From: Dipteronia dyeriana
Lineage: Eukaryota; Streptophyta; Magnoliopsida; Sapindales; Sapindaceae
NCBI GenBank assembly: GCA_032871835.1
Contig: CM065297.1
Location: forward strand, 1,304,501-1,368,500
DNA length: 64,000 bases
Direction: 5' to 3'
Under the pieces are notes generated by a model that was not told the origin of the DNA, searched no databases, and was given only the letters and a program-made list of their open reading frames with translations. Shown here piece after piece: positions 12,689 to 24,554 of the stretch. Each line of letters starts with the position of its first letter. Positions within the stretch are counted from its first letter, which is position 1. The position numbers were made by a program, and so were the translations under genes.

Positions 12689-13184
12689 ATGAATGATATT
12701 GGGGATTTTTACCCAAATTGTTTATGTGGGACAAGAGCTAGGCACTGCACGTCTTGGACAACTTCAAACCCAGGAAGACATTTCTTTGGTTGCTCTAATT
12801 TTGGGTATGTGAGTGTTTAAACTTGTTTTCTTATTGTTCCTTTACTTTTGCAATTGAAAACATTTTTTGTTGTTTTTCTCTTGGACTTATTAGGGTGATG
12901 GTAATTGCAGTTTCTTCAGATGGCATGACCCTCCAATTTGTACAAGAGCTAAGAAGATTATCCCTAGATTGTTTAGAAGAATCTGTGAGCTAGAGATGGG
13001 ATTAGGAGAAGAAAATAGATTTGAAGGCATTAATACAAGTTATACTACTGCTGCTATTATAAACGAAAAAGCTAGTTCTGCAACAATTATTCGCCCTCAT
13101 AGTTATAGTAATAAAAGAATCTGGTTTGGTCTTTTGATTTTAGCAATAGGGACTTTCTTTGTTGTTGGCAAAAATTATCTGTAA
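12689..13184 (+). CDS. small GRF-type zinc-finger protein with C-terminal membrane segment
   Basis: Two exons, 12689-12808 and 12894-13184, with a GTGAGT donor and a TTATTAG acceptor; the product is 136 aa. Residues 9-62 fit the GRF zinc finger: Cys11 and Cys13 (CLCG), the TSWTTSNPGRHFFGC block with Cys35, then Cys45 followed by SFFRWHDPPICTRAKKIIP. The region after it is Ser/Thr/Ala-rich. The last 20 residues (after KRIW) are hydrophobic and can form one tail-anchor-like membrane span. Plants have many such short GRF proteins; the domain binds nucleic acid in topoisomerase III and APE2-type enzymes, but the role of these small membrane-tailed forms is not established. The first exon is too short to be found by simple ORF length, so the splice model rests on the domain match. 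Confidence 0.82.
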
Positions 13185-13817
13185 AATTTGTAAACATGTA
13201 ATAGTGTGTTTGTTGGTTCTAAATATGTAATTTTATCTTTGTTGGATCTTTATCTTCAACTAATGACACATCTTTGTCCTCATGTTATTCTTAATTATGT
13301 TTGTCCTAACATTTAATCACCAATGAAACCACATTGTAAATGTTCATTAAATTCACAATAAAATTGTCCAAATTTAAGAACATTATCATTGACCAAATAC
13401 ATTAACTTGTATTTAATTTGATCAAACACGTTCACATGCCCAAATAAATCTGTCCAAATTGAATATCAAACACATCGACAGCAATACTAACACATTAGTC
13501 AATGTTGTTCTATTGCCAACAATACAACAATACTAACAATAACAACAATACTCACAATAAATCAATAACAACATATACAACTAAGAGAATTGATCATTGA
13601 TAAAATATCGTTCAAACACATGCTCAAAAGTACCAAACATTAATATTTACATTACGATAAACCTGAGTACCATACATTCATTAGTATTACAAAAACAAAG
13701 TTTTTCAAAATAAAAGTACTAGAATAATACATATCTCCCAAAATATCCCTACGTATAATACACAGGTATGTATAACTTACAGTAAAATATCACAACAACA
13801 TGTGTTAAGTAACTTAG
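13185..13817. other. intergenic, AT/CA-rich
   Basis: The 3' region of the GRF gene, then low-complexity CAATA/ACAAC-rich DNA up to the transposase relic. Nothing else recognised. Confidence 0.5.
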
Positions 13818-15080
13818 CTAAACATCACCCCTCCACTGTGTAGCTTCAACCCTTGCACCAACAAATTTAGTGGCAACAGTTTTGTCACAAGTGGTCCTGT
13901 TGTGACCTTGTTGCTTAAATTTGTTGTACATTATCTTAAAATAATTCCTCATCACTTGCCCCTTTGTTTTTTGAATCTGGACATTGGACAGATTTTTCAT
14001 TGGCTTTGGGCCACATGTTTGGCCTATTGATGTCATATATCACATGAGTATAAACCTTAACAAAGCTTTCCTTCTTGTACATGTTGTCTATAGAGTGAAT
14101 AGGGTCTCTGTTGGAACTCATCAGAGCAGACATTCCATGGATACAAGGAATGCCAAATAGCTGTCATTTGTTGCAAGCACAAGTCTTCTTCTCAATGTCC
14201 ACCGCATATTGCTCATATGTATACCCCATTAAAATTTAAAGTTGCCACTGTACTTAGAGTGGTAGATGCTACACTCCAACTTCAGCTTCTCAACAAACTT
14301 GAACACTGTGGGACCTATGGCAAGATGTCATTTCTCTACTTATGGTCTCTTCTTCACTAACCTCTTCATCAAGTAATTCTGGATCATCTCCATAAGAGTG
14401 ATCAATGGCTTGTCACGTGCTTTTAATTTTGTTACATTGAAGGCCTCACACATGTTATTGCATAACATGTCACACATTACAGTGTCTTTGAAAAAGGCCA
14501 TCAACCAGTGTATAGGATCCTTTTCAAGTAACCATAGATATGCAACTGCATTTTCAATCCTCATCCATTCCATGCATTGTTTAATATGTTAAACAACTTC
14601 AAGAATTTACAAGCAATAATAAGTAAAAATATTATGCAATAACATAAAACAAGTTAGAAAGAGTATCCTTCTTTATTTGTCGACTTTGCAGCACTCCATA
14701 ATATCTGTTTTAACAATAAACTCTTGTGTTTTTATTTGAAGTTGTTGTAGAAATGCTTCACAAAACACTTGTGCTTTGAATTTGGAAACAAGTCATCAAT
14801 GGCATCAATTAATCCCTTTTATTTATTAGTGATCCCGATAATACCATAGACGTTTAATTCAAAATCAACTTTCAATAGCTATAAGAACCAGCACCATGTA
14901 TCCTTACACTCAGACTCTACTAAAGCATACACTATTGGGTACATTTGGTTGTTTGTGTCAACCCCAATTGCTAGCATCTGAAACACTTGATTTTCACCAC
15001 CGGCTTCCTTAGAAAACTTCATCATAACTGAATAGCTAAGGTTCATCCTCCTAAGTTATGCACAATACTCCTAAAGTTTG
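13818..15080 (-). pseudogene. MuDR/MULE transposase, C-terminal half (degenerate)
   Basis: Reading leftwards on the minus strand, the order is that of plant MULE transposases. A catalytic-region segment (GVDTNNQMYPIVYALVE, then KDTWCWF) lies near 14.9-15.0 kb. Next come DAIDDLFPNSKHKCFVKHFY (near 14.8 kb), an alpha-helical segment (14573-14340, NNMCEAFNVTKLKARDKPL), and a SWIM zinc finger (CAC...GIPCIHGMSALM) near 14.1-14.2 kb. A zinc-knuckle remnant (QQGHNRTTC) ends it near 13.86 kb. Stop codons interrupt it: one after KDTWCWFL, one replacing Gln in the ITNK-KG motif, and one replacing the conserved Trp in the SWIM finger. The SWIM and zinc-knuckle parts are in different frames. It is therefore a dead copy. 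Its N-terminal half lies at 20993-22090. Confidence 0.85.
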
Positions 15081-17066
15081 GAGTATTAGTCCTTAACTCA
15101 ACCATGAATTCCCATTAGTAGCATTCAAACTTAACTATTTATTGTTAATGATATTTATTGATTTTTAACTATTTATGTGAAATAATAACGGAATTCTGAC
15201 GGCTGGAGTTCGCTTGGATAGAGTTTCAACACCCTAGAGCTTTAGAAGTAGAGAGAGAATATAGAATCTTTTTTCAACGAAGACAAAACCCTATTTATAG
15301 ATCACCAAAACCCTTTTGAACGTTGGAGTGTTGTTGGGAAATATCCTTGAAATCCTGACCGGATTTCGTGGGATTACACAGCTATTTTACCACTTTAAAC
15401 TGGTATGCGCATTATCCACGACTTCATTGGTTCAATTGAAGTGAATGAGTGACCAAGTCAAACCAAGTTTCTACTAAACTTTCCTAGGTCGACCCTGATC
15501 ATATGGCCTGGATTGGATCTGACATAAAGTTAGTAATGGGCTTAACCATTAGGCTTATGGACCATTTTTGGCTACCACATGGTGTAGTTACAAAAATACA
15601 AAACAATAGAAATGAATAAATGATATTTTTTTCATTAAATGAGTTTTATTTAAAACCTAAACTTTTTTTATAAAAAAAATATGGGGTCTACATATGAAAT
15701 GGGTGTATGTGGTTTTGAATGGGGTCTACTCATTAATCTCATTAGACCCAAAACAGAATTGAACCGAACTGATCAAAATTAGTTCAGTTCGATTTGGTTA
15801 CCATCTCTTAATTGTTTTAAACCGGTTTAATTTTGTATATACATAAATATTTTCGATTCAGTCCAGTACTGCCATGTATGCTTTAGGAAGTCAATAGATT
15901 TTGACACTTAAAAGTTTTATGATATGTCACAAATACACTGATTATCTCAACGTTAACTTAGGATATGTTTGATTTTTTCACTTAACACTTAATGGTACTT
16001 AATATGTTTTATTATGTTGTTTTGTTTGATTTTTTTAAGTGATAAAATAACTTAAACAACTCCTAAAATCACTTATTTATAAATGTGAATTTTTTTCACT
16101 TTTCACTTAATTAAATAACAAATGACTGGTATTAATTTTATAATTTCAAACCTATCCTCTCACAAATCTAATATATTTCCAATTTTGCCTTCTTCTACAA
16201 CCCTAACCATTTTAAATTTTTTGGTTGACTCTATTACCACCCATAAAATGTCTCCCACGTATATTTTTTCTTTTAAAAAAATTACTTAAATAACCTATAA
16301 CAAAATTATTTCTATACCCAAAATTTAAACTTCAACGTGTTATCGTTTTTACTTTCATAAAAATGAGTCATTGTTTAATATTCAAGTCATCACAGACAAC
16401 ATTATTAGTTTATTAGTAAAGTCTCACAAAATTCAATAAAAAAAGAAACAATATAATAAAAAAAAAACAGAATATTATAGATTAAAGAACAAACAAAAAA
16501 AGGTTAATGTTTATATATTAAAAAGTAAATATATAATCAATAATAGTTGAAAGGATATGGAAGTAAAAGTATTTATTTTCATAAATTTGTAAACAACTTA
16601 TCACTTATATTTAGTTTTCAGTGAAAAAAATCAAACATGTTTTTTCAATTTTCAGTTTTCGATCACCATTCATCCTTCGGTATAATTCATCATCGTTCAG
16701 TCTTCAGATAAAAAATCAAATGCAGTCTTAGTGTGGTCGTCCCATACAAAATAATCTCGTCGGTTAAATCTACATTCACTTAAAGACACACAGATCCTTT
16801 AGGGTGCGTTGTATCCTAGCGTATACAGCTGACCACATTTGGCAATTGATATGATGTCATATAGCTGCTATATCCAATCAGATAGGAGTAGGTGGATTGT
16901 ATATGCCAGGTCGCACTGAATTATTTCTTGAGAAAGTCAGATGGTTGTCGTCACCGAATCTGAGAAGTTAGATTAGATTTTATACATATCAAAAACAATA
17001 ATTAAAAATATTAAAAAAAAAACAATAAATAATCTGGGGTTTCCCCTCCACTGCCCCACATACTTA
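15081..17066. other. inserted DNA within MULE relic; unassigned repeats
   Basis: No coding signal. It separates the two parts of the MULE transposase together with the CACTA element. About 30 bases next to 17066, read on the minus strand, still encode MULE-like residues (KYVGQWRGNP). The stretch at about 15959-16730 starts and ends with related sequence (TGTTTGATTTTTTCACT versus the reverse complement of the right side, TGATTTTTTATCTGAA), suggesting a hAT-like MITE, but I could not find a clean target duplication. Confidence 0.45.
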
Positions 17067-18286
17067 CACTACAAGAAAAATGGGTAACAACGACAATATA
17101 TTTAACCATAGTCAAATGTTTGTTGCTAGAAAGCACTTGTAGTGAGAAAAAAACAATTTCGTCACCAGAGAGTGGTGGGGCAGAGAACGAAAGTCGTACA
17201 AACAAAAGAATTTCGTTGCATCTGATTATGTTTGGTGAAAATATATTTTGTTACCTTAACACGATAAGGTGACAATATCAAGATTTTGTGGTTACAGGTG
17301 CTCAATATTTACACACTCTTAAGCAACATAGTTGTATTGTCACTCTAGGTTTATTTACCCCACAATGTGTTTTTTTGTCAATAAAAAGATATTCTAGCAA
17401 CAAATAAAATTAGTCACTTAAACATTTAATAATAATTTCAAAATAAAAAAAGAAATTTAAACGCGTCAAGAGGCCATCAAATATTTGACCAAATACATAG
17501 AGTATCCAAAACGATGTAGTTTTATTTATATATAAATTTATCCTACAAAAAAACCTAAATTTTTTTTCTAGTGCTGATCTGTTTGCTTTGCCTTTCTCTA
17601 TAGCTTTGTTGGTTGCTCTGCGGTTTTGCTGACACTGATCATCTTCCAACAGGCTCACATCCAATGTTGAAATATAATATGTTTCTCTTCATGTCCTTTT
17701 TTTGTTGCTAAAAGTAGACACCGCGTAAGGTTGTTTTTTCTCTCTCTCTCTCTCTTGAGATTAACATACTAGAAATTATCTAATTTTGTATCAAATGTAT
17801 TCACTTTTACTTTGAATGAATTGGATACTGTAATTTCATGAAAAAATAAAACTTTTCAAAGGACTTTAGTTTCTCAAGTTCTGGTTATTAAATTAATTGA
17901 CTATGTGGAATTAGTTTCTCAGGTCATTTTTAAGAAGACTTTTTAGAGGACAATGAATTTGAAAGTTCATAAAGTTACTAAAGGCAGGAACATATAAAGG
18001 ATTAATGTATTTTAACTTTGTCATGAAAAATAGATAATTATAAATTCAATATGGTACAAACATTGTGTTTCTTTTGGTGGTTGTTGCTTTGCTTTGTGCA
18101 AGGGTCTATACTTTCTGTGTTTTTGTTAGAGCCATGATTTGGTTTTCTTGTTCTTGTTATTTATAGGGCATGGTGTTCATTGCTAGATTTGCTGTTTTGA
18201 GATTTTTTTTTTAGTCATGTTATTTGTGGTAAATGTATTGGATGATTCCCTTGTTGCCTTTTTGGCATTAATGAAAGTTTATCTTT

Positions 18287-18311
18287 TTAATAATAATAAT
18301 AATAATAATAT
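18287..18311. repeat. (AAT)n microsatellite
   Basis: About eight AAT units inside the CACTA element. Confidence 0.85.
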
Positions 18312-18460
18312 GACACAAGCAGTATTTTAGGAGATTTAGAATTTAGAGATTTAGCAATACGGTACATGTTATAGGTTTCAAAATGAATCACACTTACGAC
18401 TGTATTTCGCATGTTATAGATATTATCTTGTTCTCATGTTGTATTCTTATTTGCTATAGA

Positions 18461-19866
18461 TGGCACCCAGACGTCGTATTAGCATTCCAACAGCGTTCTC
18501 AAACACATAAAGTGTTCCTCAATCTAAGTGTGAACAATGCTTTAAGGGAAAATGTGGACCTTGTCGAGGATTAAAAACAAGTGTCATTGTTGAAGCATTC
18601 GATAGGATAAAAGTTGATGTTTTCCCGGTTCATGGCAATATTGAAAACAAGGAGACACAATCATTGTTTTCCCGTGAATGTGGCTTTTTTACAAAACATT
18701 TTACTCCATTAATTACAATATAAGAAATGGAAGGATATCTCAATAATGGAAAAACGAGTTATATTTCATCGACTTATGGTGAGTTGATTACATTTAGTTT
18801 TTACAAAATTACATGATTTATTGTATATGTAAAATATAAAGACAAAATAATTCTTTTTTTAATTCTTTTTTTTTTATAGGTGAAGTTCGAAGTTGACTTA
18901 TTGTTGAAGCATATTCAAAGGTTGGTGAATTTCCATTGTGCTTCAAGTTACGGGGGTCTAAGAAACAAAATTTATATGCATTATCCATCTTTGGAGCAAG
19001 CAAAAGCACATCCCCATAAGTATGCATCTAAGGATGACTGTGTATGGTTTTGTGACAATATCTTTAGTACAGAGAACTTTCAAGTATGTATGCATTGATA
19101 ATATCTTCCAATTTCTTTATCTTTAATTTATTTGTTTGTTTGTAAAAGTATATTATTATAAACTGTTGCACTTTTTGCGCAAGCTATTATACTTAATATT
19201 TACTCTAATTTTTGCTCAAGTTCCTTTTGTTCTTTCGATTCCTTGTGAGTATTTTGTACAGAAAAATTCCAAAAATAATAAAGAGAATAGAAATAAGATT
19301 TCACACAAACATTATGGCGGTTCAAGACCTTTTGTCCATCATCGGATGGATTCAACTACTACATTAAGTTATTTGAGATTACTCAATTTAGCAAAAAGAG
19401 AAAAACATGGATTTATGAAAAATCAAGACCATTACATGTAAAATGAATTCTAGCTCCTTTTTTATGTTATTGTTTTCATTTATTTATTTGTTTTGTTACT
19501 ATTTTTCCTTTTTTTTACTCTAAATAAATTTATATTTATGTAGACTGAAATGAAAATTTTGGAGGATCAGAAAAATGTTTGGAGATGGAGAGCATCTCAA
19601 CAACAAGGTGATATGTGAAAAATAAGACCAGGCTATATAAAAGGATCGGGTTTTGGTCCCAAACCAACCACAATGCATTCAGATGAGATTACAAAGGAGA
19701 TACATAAATTGCAAAACATTGATACAACACAAGCTACAGAAAATCAAGAGCAAAGGAAAGAGACTGATAAGCAAAAGAAAGAAGTGCATGATTTGAAGGA
19801 TCGCATGTCTCATTTTGAGGAAATGATGAAACTTCTTATATCTCAGGCAATATTGTCTGAACCATG
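18461..19866 (+). pseudogene. CACTA-associated Transposase_24-like protein, degenerate
   Basis: Exon-like segments in the + direction: a start at 18461 (MAPRRRISIPTAFSN, then a stop) with a Cys-rich GPCRG stretch; a central part (18880-19098) with NKIYMHYPSLEQAKAHPHKY and DDCVWFCDNIFSTENFQ; then NSKNNKENRNKISHKHYGGS followed by RPFVHH near 19.26-19.34 kb; and a C-terminal helical tail with heptad Leu/Met (19673-19866). The order W-CDN-FST-F, then K-NR-K-H-GG-RPF is that of the plant Transposase_24 family found in En/Spm-like elements. In-frame stops and poor intron borders indicate decay. Confidence 0.65.
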
Positions 19867-20992
19867 ACCATTCTTTTGAGGTTGTTTTATATATCTACTT
19901 GATATGTTTTTGTATTTTCATGAGAATAGTTTTTGCATGTGTCCAGATATGATTATGTCAAAAATGATATTAAGTGATCGTTTGTTTTTTTGTCTGAAAA
20001 CCGAATAGTTCTAAATCTTTTTTAAAACTGAATGGAGAATGAAATCTGAATATGAATGACATGTTTATTTTTTTTTCCTCACATCTGAATGTACTGTCAA
20101 CATGTTTGTTTTTCTAAAATAAAATTGTCTGAAAATAACTAATTTTACATGTATATCCATACTAATTAAAAGAAACAATTTAACATGCACCAGTTTTTAT
20201 AAGATTTTTTTTATGTCCTTTTACAAACAAAATTCAATTTAACAAAACAAAAAATTTAGCAAAAAAAAATTAGCAAAGAATATAATTCTGTATGTTCTGC
20301 AAACAAAGTTCAAGTTTAATTTATTATTTTAAAAAAGAGTTTAATATGCACTGGATGGAAAAAAAAATTATAGATTTTTTAATAAATGGTAAAAAACTAA
20401 AGAGTTTTTACTACGTGGCAACACCTCATTAGGAGGTCAGTATAGCTGGGAGTCAGTACCCAATCTTTTTCCTTCTCATATTATTGATATTATGATGATT
20501 TGTTTCAATTTTGAAATAACAAAATATAAAATTAATAATAATATGAATATAAATTATAATTGACTTTGTAATTCTAATGCAGTAATATAAAAATTCATTT
20601 GCATACGCAAAAAAAAAAAAAATCGTGGATACAAACTTGTAGTAAAATGATTTTAAAGGTAGAAAATTGCTTTGGCGACAATAGTTATTGTTGTCAGAAC
20701 AAATTTATAGTCGTGTTATATTTTTTGTTTGTTAAAGCGTATTGTTTTTGTGACAACAAATATTATTGTAAAAAAATATTTACTACGACGATAAGTGTTA
20801 CATTACAAAAACATAGTTCTAGCCACACAAATAATTCGTGGTTAAAAATGACATATTGTAACGATATCATATTTTGTTATATTTGAATAACCTGATGCAA
20901 TGAAATTGTTTCGTTACTAAACAGCTTTGGCAACGAATTAAATACTTTTGTGACAATTTTGATTTGTCGTTGTTGCCAATTTTCCCTGAGTG

Positions 20993-22090
20993 TTCTCAGC
21001 TATAAGTTTTGAACTAACAAACTTATTCTTAAAGGACATAACACAAGTGTGTTAATCATTTAAAGGTTTTATCTTGAAAGTTTTGTAATCTGCTAACCAA
21101 GAAACAAACACAAACCATTTGCAACACTCAGTCTTGCACACTGCCCTAACCCTATTGGAATCATTTTTCTTAAACTTAACTACCCTTCTATGATTCACAG
21201 CATGTGCCCTAACTATCTTTCTAAAAACATCAGCATTGTCAAACTCCATACCAAACCTAAACACTATATTTTACATATCACGCTTTGGAGTGAATTCATG
21301 ATTCCTAGTCTTGAAGAACTTCCTACGTTGTATTCCTTCATTATTCTCAACATCATATCCATTCAAACTACTCAAATTCTATGATCCATGATCATAATCA
21401 TATCCAGATCCACATTATGCATGTAGAACATCTGGAACTTGTAAAATGTCCAACAAATTACTAGGATCTACACAAGTTTTAGTTGTTATATCTTCTACTT
21501 CTTGCTCATAATCTGATTCCACGAGATCTCCACTATCATCAGACTCTACCTCAACTTGTACTTGTTTGCCCTTCCTTTTCTTTTGAAAGTTAACTATCTC
21601 AGTTGATTCTCCAATCAATACCTCACAATCCTTTTCATTAACCTTATATGGTTGAAAATCGTCCAACTCAGGCTCATAATCAAGCACCCCATGCCTATCA
21701 CCCTCTTCAGCAGCTTATGCCCCATTGTGATCATCATCACTAATCCCGTAGCTATGAATTTGGGATTCTGGTTGCTGAGATGGAATCAACTCATTTCCAT
21801 CAATTGTTTGCAATGCTTCTATACGCTCCACATATAAATCTTCCAGGCTACCACCCTATCTCCATGAATTTTATCCCCAAACCACAACAAATTCTGATCG
21901 CATGTATATTAAAGGGCATTCCATACCCTGACAGTTGAATCCAGTACCCCTTAAGTAGCTTATAACCCAGGCTAATAGCAATGTCATCAATGTCAAGTAA
22001 GGACAATTTATCTAAACTCACATAGTCAAACAAACATATTAACCCCACTGTAGTTTTCCATTCGTCCATCAAACTCTCCATCACGATGCA
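20993..22090 (-). pseudogene. MuDR/MULE transposase, N-terminal half (degenerate)
   Basis: Read leftwards from 22084: a PB1-like N-terminal region (VDKLSLLDIDDIAISLGY-type segment), an acidic linker (21687-21415, rich in Asp/Glu), and the MuDR DNA-binding region (21264-21052: GMEFDNADVFRKIVRAHAVN, then NRVRAVCKTECCKWFVF). After a stop the pattern H-C-----N-FVSSKLIAE continues right up to the CACTA end at 20993. The next codons (KYVGQWRGNP) are found on the far side of the CACTA at 17066. Several frame breaks and stops show that it is not functional. Confidence 0.8.
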
Positions 22091-22225
22091 CCGTAAAAGT
22101 GAAGAATTTCTCTAGGTCATCAGGATCTGCAAATGAAATCAAAAATTTGTATCGTAACACATACATGATACTTGATCTTTTAATTTAATCATTTACATAT
22201 CTAATTTCAAGTATATTCATATAAA
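22091..22225. other. short spacer upstream of MULE relic
   Basis: AT-rich; probably the leader side of the MULE relic. Nothing else seen. Confidence 0.4.
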
Positions 22226-23336
22226 CTCACGTTTATTTTATAAGAGACTAGTCTCAATAACCCTTTTTTTTACCGTATCTATTATTTAACGCCTTAAAAA
22301 AAAGTTTGGGGGGGGAGGGGTACAAACTCATGTTTATTTTATAAGAGACTAGTACCAATAACCCTTTTTAACCCTTTTTTTACCGTATCTATTATTTAGA
22401 CCCGGTTTTTTTTTGAAACGTTTTGCTATTGGTAACATTCGAGATTTGAGAGTTATTTGTTCAAAGACAAATCTTACTTCTTTTATTTTATTTCCCATTA
22501 GGAATGAAAAATAAATCAAAATAGGATTTTGATAGAAATATAAATAAAGTAAAATAAAAAGGAAAAGACTTATAATAATATTAGACTAACTAAACCACAA
22601 TATGATTTGTGATTCTTGTGTCCTATGAGAAAACAATTTTTTTTTTTCTAAACCTATAAATAAATGGTTTAAAAGAAAGAATAGATTAACACACCAAGTT
22701 TGTCATTCTCATTGGCGTTGACACAAACTTGAAAGTAAGTTGTAAGTTTCAAAGTCGATTTGAGCTTTTAATCTTTTTCTTTAAGTCTTATAGGTGGATT
22801 TGTACATTGGTTCAAAGAACAATGAACTTACACTCATGTTTATTTTATAAGAGACTAGTGCCAATAACCCTTTTTTTAACAGTATCTATTATCTAGACCC
22901 GGTTTTTTTTTTAAACATTTTGCCATTGGTAACATTCGAGATTTGAGAGCTATTTGTTCAAAGACAAATCTTACTTATTTTATTTTATTTTATTTCCCAT
23001 TAGGAATGGAAAATAAATCGAAATAGGATTTTGATAGAAACATAAATAAAGTAAAATAAGAAGGAAAAGACTTATAATAATATTAGACTAACTAAACCAC
23101 AATATGATTTGTGATTCTTGTGTCCTATGAGAAAACAAATTATTTTTTTATAAACCTATAAATAAATGGTTTAAAAGAAAGAATAGATTAACACACCAAG
23201 TTTGTCATTCTCATTGGCGTTGACACACGCTTGAAAGTAAGTTGTAAGTTTCAAAGTCGATTTGAGCTTTTAATCTTTTTCTTTAAGTCTTGTAGGTGGA
23301 TTTGTACATTGGTTCAAAGAACAATGAACTCACACT
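22226..23336. repeat. tandem duplication of a 505-bp unit plus a partial third copy
   Basis: Unit 1 (about 22326-22831) and unit 2 (about 22832-23336) are head-to-tail copies. Both begin with CTCATGTTTATTTTATAAGA and end with a CAAAGAACAATGAACT block, with only scattered substitutions and small indels. A truncated copy of the first 75 bp lies at 22226-22300, followed by a G-run. No coding content. It resembles adjacent or unequally recombined LTR-like DNA but lacks recognisable LTR ends. Confidence 0.85.
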
Positions 23337-23796
23337 CCTAGGTGATTCGACCTTGTGCTATGTGCAGAAGATTTGCGGAGACTAAACTACAAAGGTAATC
23401 TCTAAATTAATTCAATTTGCATTACATTTAGATTACGATTCATTGATGTTTTGTAATTTTTTTTTTAAATATTCCACAAATATATTGATTTTCAAAACGT
23501 TGTTATTTTTCCCTACAGTGTTCACACAAGGGAATAATAAATTTAAGAATAATGCTTGGCTTCTCAAATTTTTTTCTAAAAATTTCCCAATTGATGTTGG
23601 CACATGCCAACGTCAAATGGGAAGTTTTTTAGGAAAAAATTGAGAAGCCTCCATTACTCTAAATTTAATGGACATATAACTTACATAATATATATTCATT
23701 CGAAAACATAATAAGTCATAGATAAGTTTACTTATCTCTCACCAAAGCACTAGCCATAATCCCATGTTTCATAACCTGATTGTTGAAGCTTAAATA
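23337..23796. other. unassigned AT-rich sequence
   Basis: Follows the tandem repeat. It contains a Thr/Phe-rich short frame without homology that I can see. Ends in the 8-bp target duplication of the next element. Confidence 0.4.
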
Positions 23797-24351
23797 TAGG
23801 GGTGGGAGTTTAATGGTTCGGTTCAATTTTCAATAGAACTGATAAAAAATTGTCAAAGTTCGATTTTTGGAAATATGAACCGATCCAAAAAAATTTACAG
23901 ATATCAACCGATCAAAATCCAACCGAATTGGACAAATTCAATCCGGTTCCGTTTTGGTCCTACTGGGGCCAAATTCGTGGGCTTTAAATATTACATATAT
24001 TTTTATACTTTAATCCTTAAGCCTTCGATGAAATTAAATTATGTGTTTGAACAAATTAAAGATACTAGTTTAGAATAATATTAAGTAAAAAAAAAACAAA
24101 GAAAAAAATATGTTAACATACTTTCATAGTTTTATAGTTTCATGGACTGTTGAACCTTAAACTAAGATTTTTTATATATATAAATTGGATCTCGATTCGA
24201 TTTTTTGGTTTGTTATAGCAAACCGGAAAAAACCAGATCCAATTGTTTTTTTTTTTAAATGAACCGAACTGAACCGACAAATATAAGAAAACCGTAAAAA
24301 TAACCGATTGAATCGGTTCGGTTTGGTCTATTGGTTTTTTGCCCACCCTTA
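23797..24351. mobile_element. hAT-type MITE with exact 8-bp target site duplication
   Basis: The element starts TAGGGGTGGG and ends CCCACCCTTA (reverse complement TAAGGGTGGG). It is flanked on both sides by CTTAAATA (23789-23796 and 24352-24359). Both ends are rich in GGTTCGGTT/AACCGAACC, as usual for this common plant hAT MITE type. Length 555 bp, no transposase. Confidence 0.9.
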
Positions 24352-24554
24352 CTTAAATATATCACAATAGGTTTGTAACCCTAATTCCATTAAATAGGAA
24401 ACCAATAAATCCTCTTTATTACAAGTCCAACTCATTTTATTTGTTTCTTATTGTCTTTAATATTTCTGTAAACTTTTATCCTTTTTTTTCTTCTAGAGGC
24501 AATTTCGGGTATTATAAGAGCACACTACCTTTTATCAAGTTGTTAAAATTTTAG

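Larger units (their letters stand above)
17067..20992 (+). mobile_element. CACTA (En/Spm-type) DNA transposon, defective
   Basis: The left end is CACTACAAGAAAAATGGGTA followed by ACAACGACAA. The reverse complement of the right end is CACTCAGGGAAAATTGGCAA followed by CAACGACAA. That is the CACTA-type terminus with about 30 bp of inverted repeat. Subterminal GACAA/TTGTC motifs recur at both ends. The element is 3.9 kb and carries only the accessory transposase gene relic at 18461-19866; no TNP2-like catalytic ORF is seen, so it cannot move on its own. Flanking triplets are TTA (left) and TTC (right), consistent with a 3-bp target duplication with one change. It sits inside the MULE transposase gene. 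Confidence 0.85.

Noticed and set aside
22226..23336. CRISPR-like or immune array
   Set aside because: Units are 505 bp and contiguous, without spacers; this is plant nuclear DNA.
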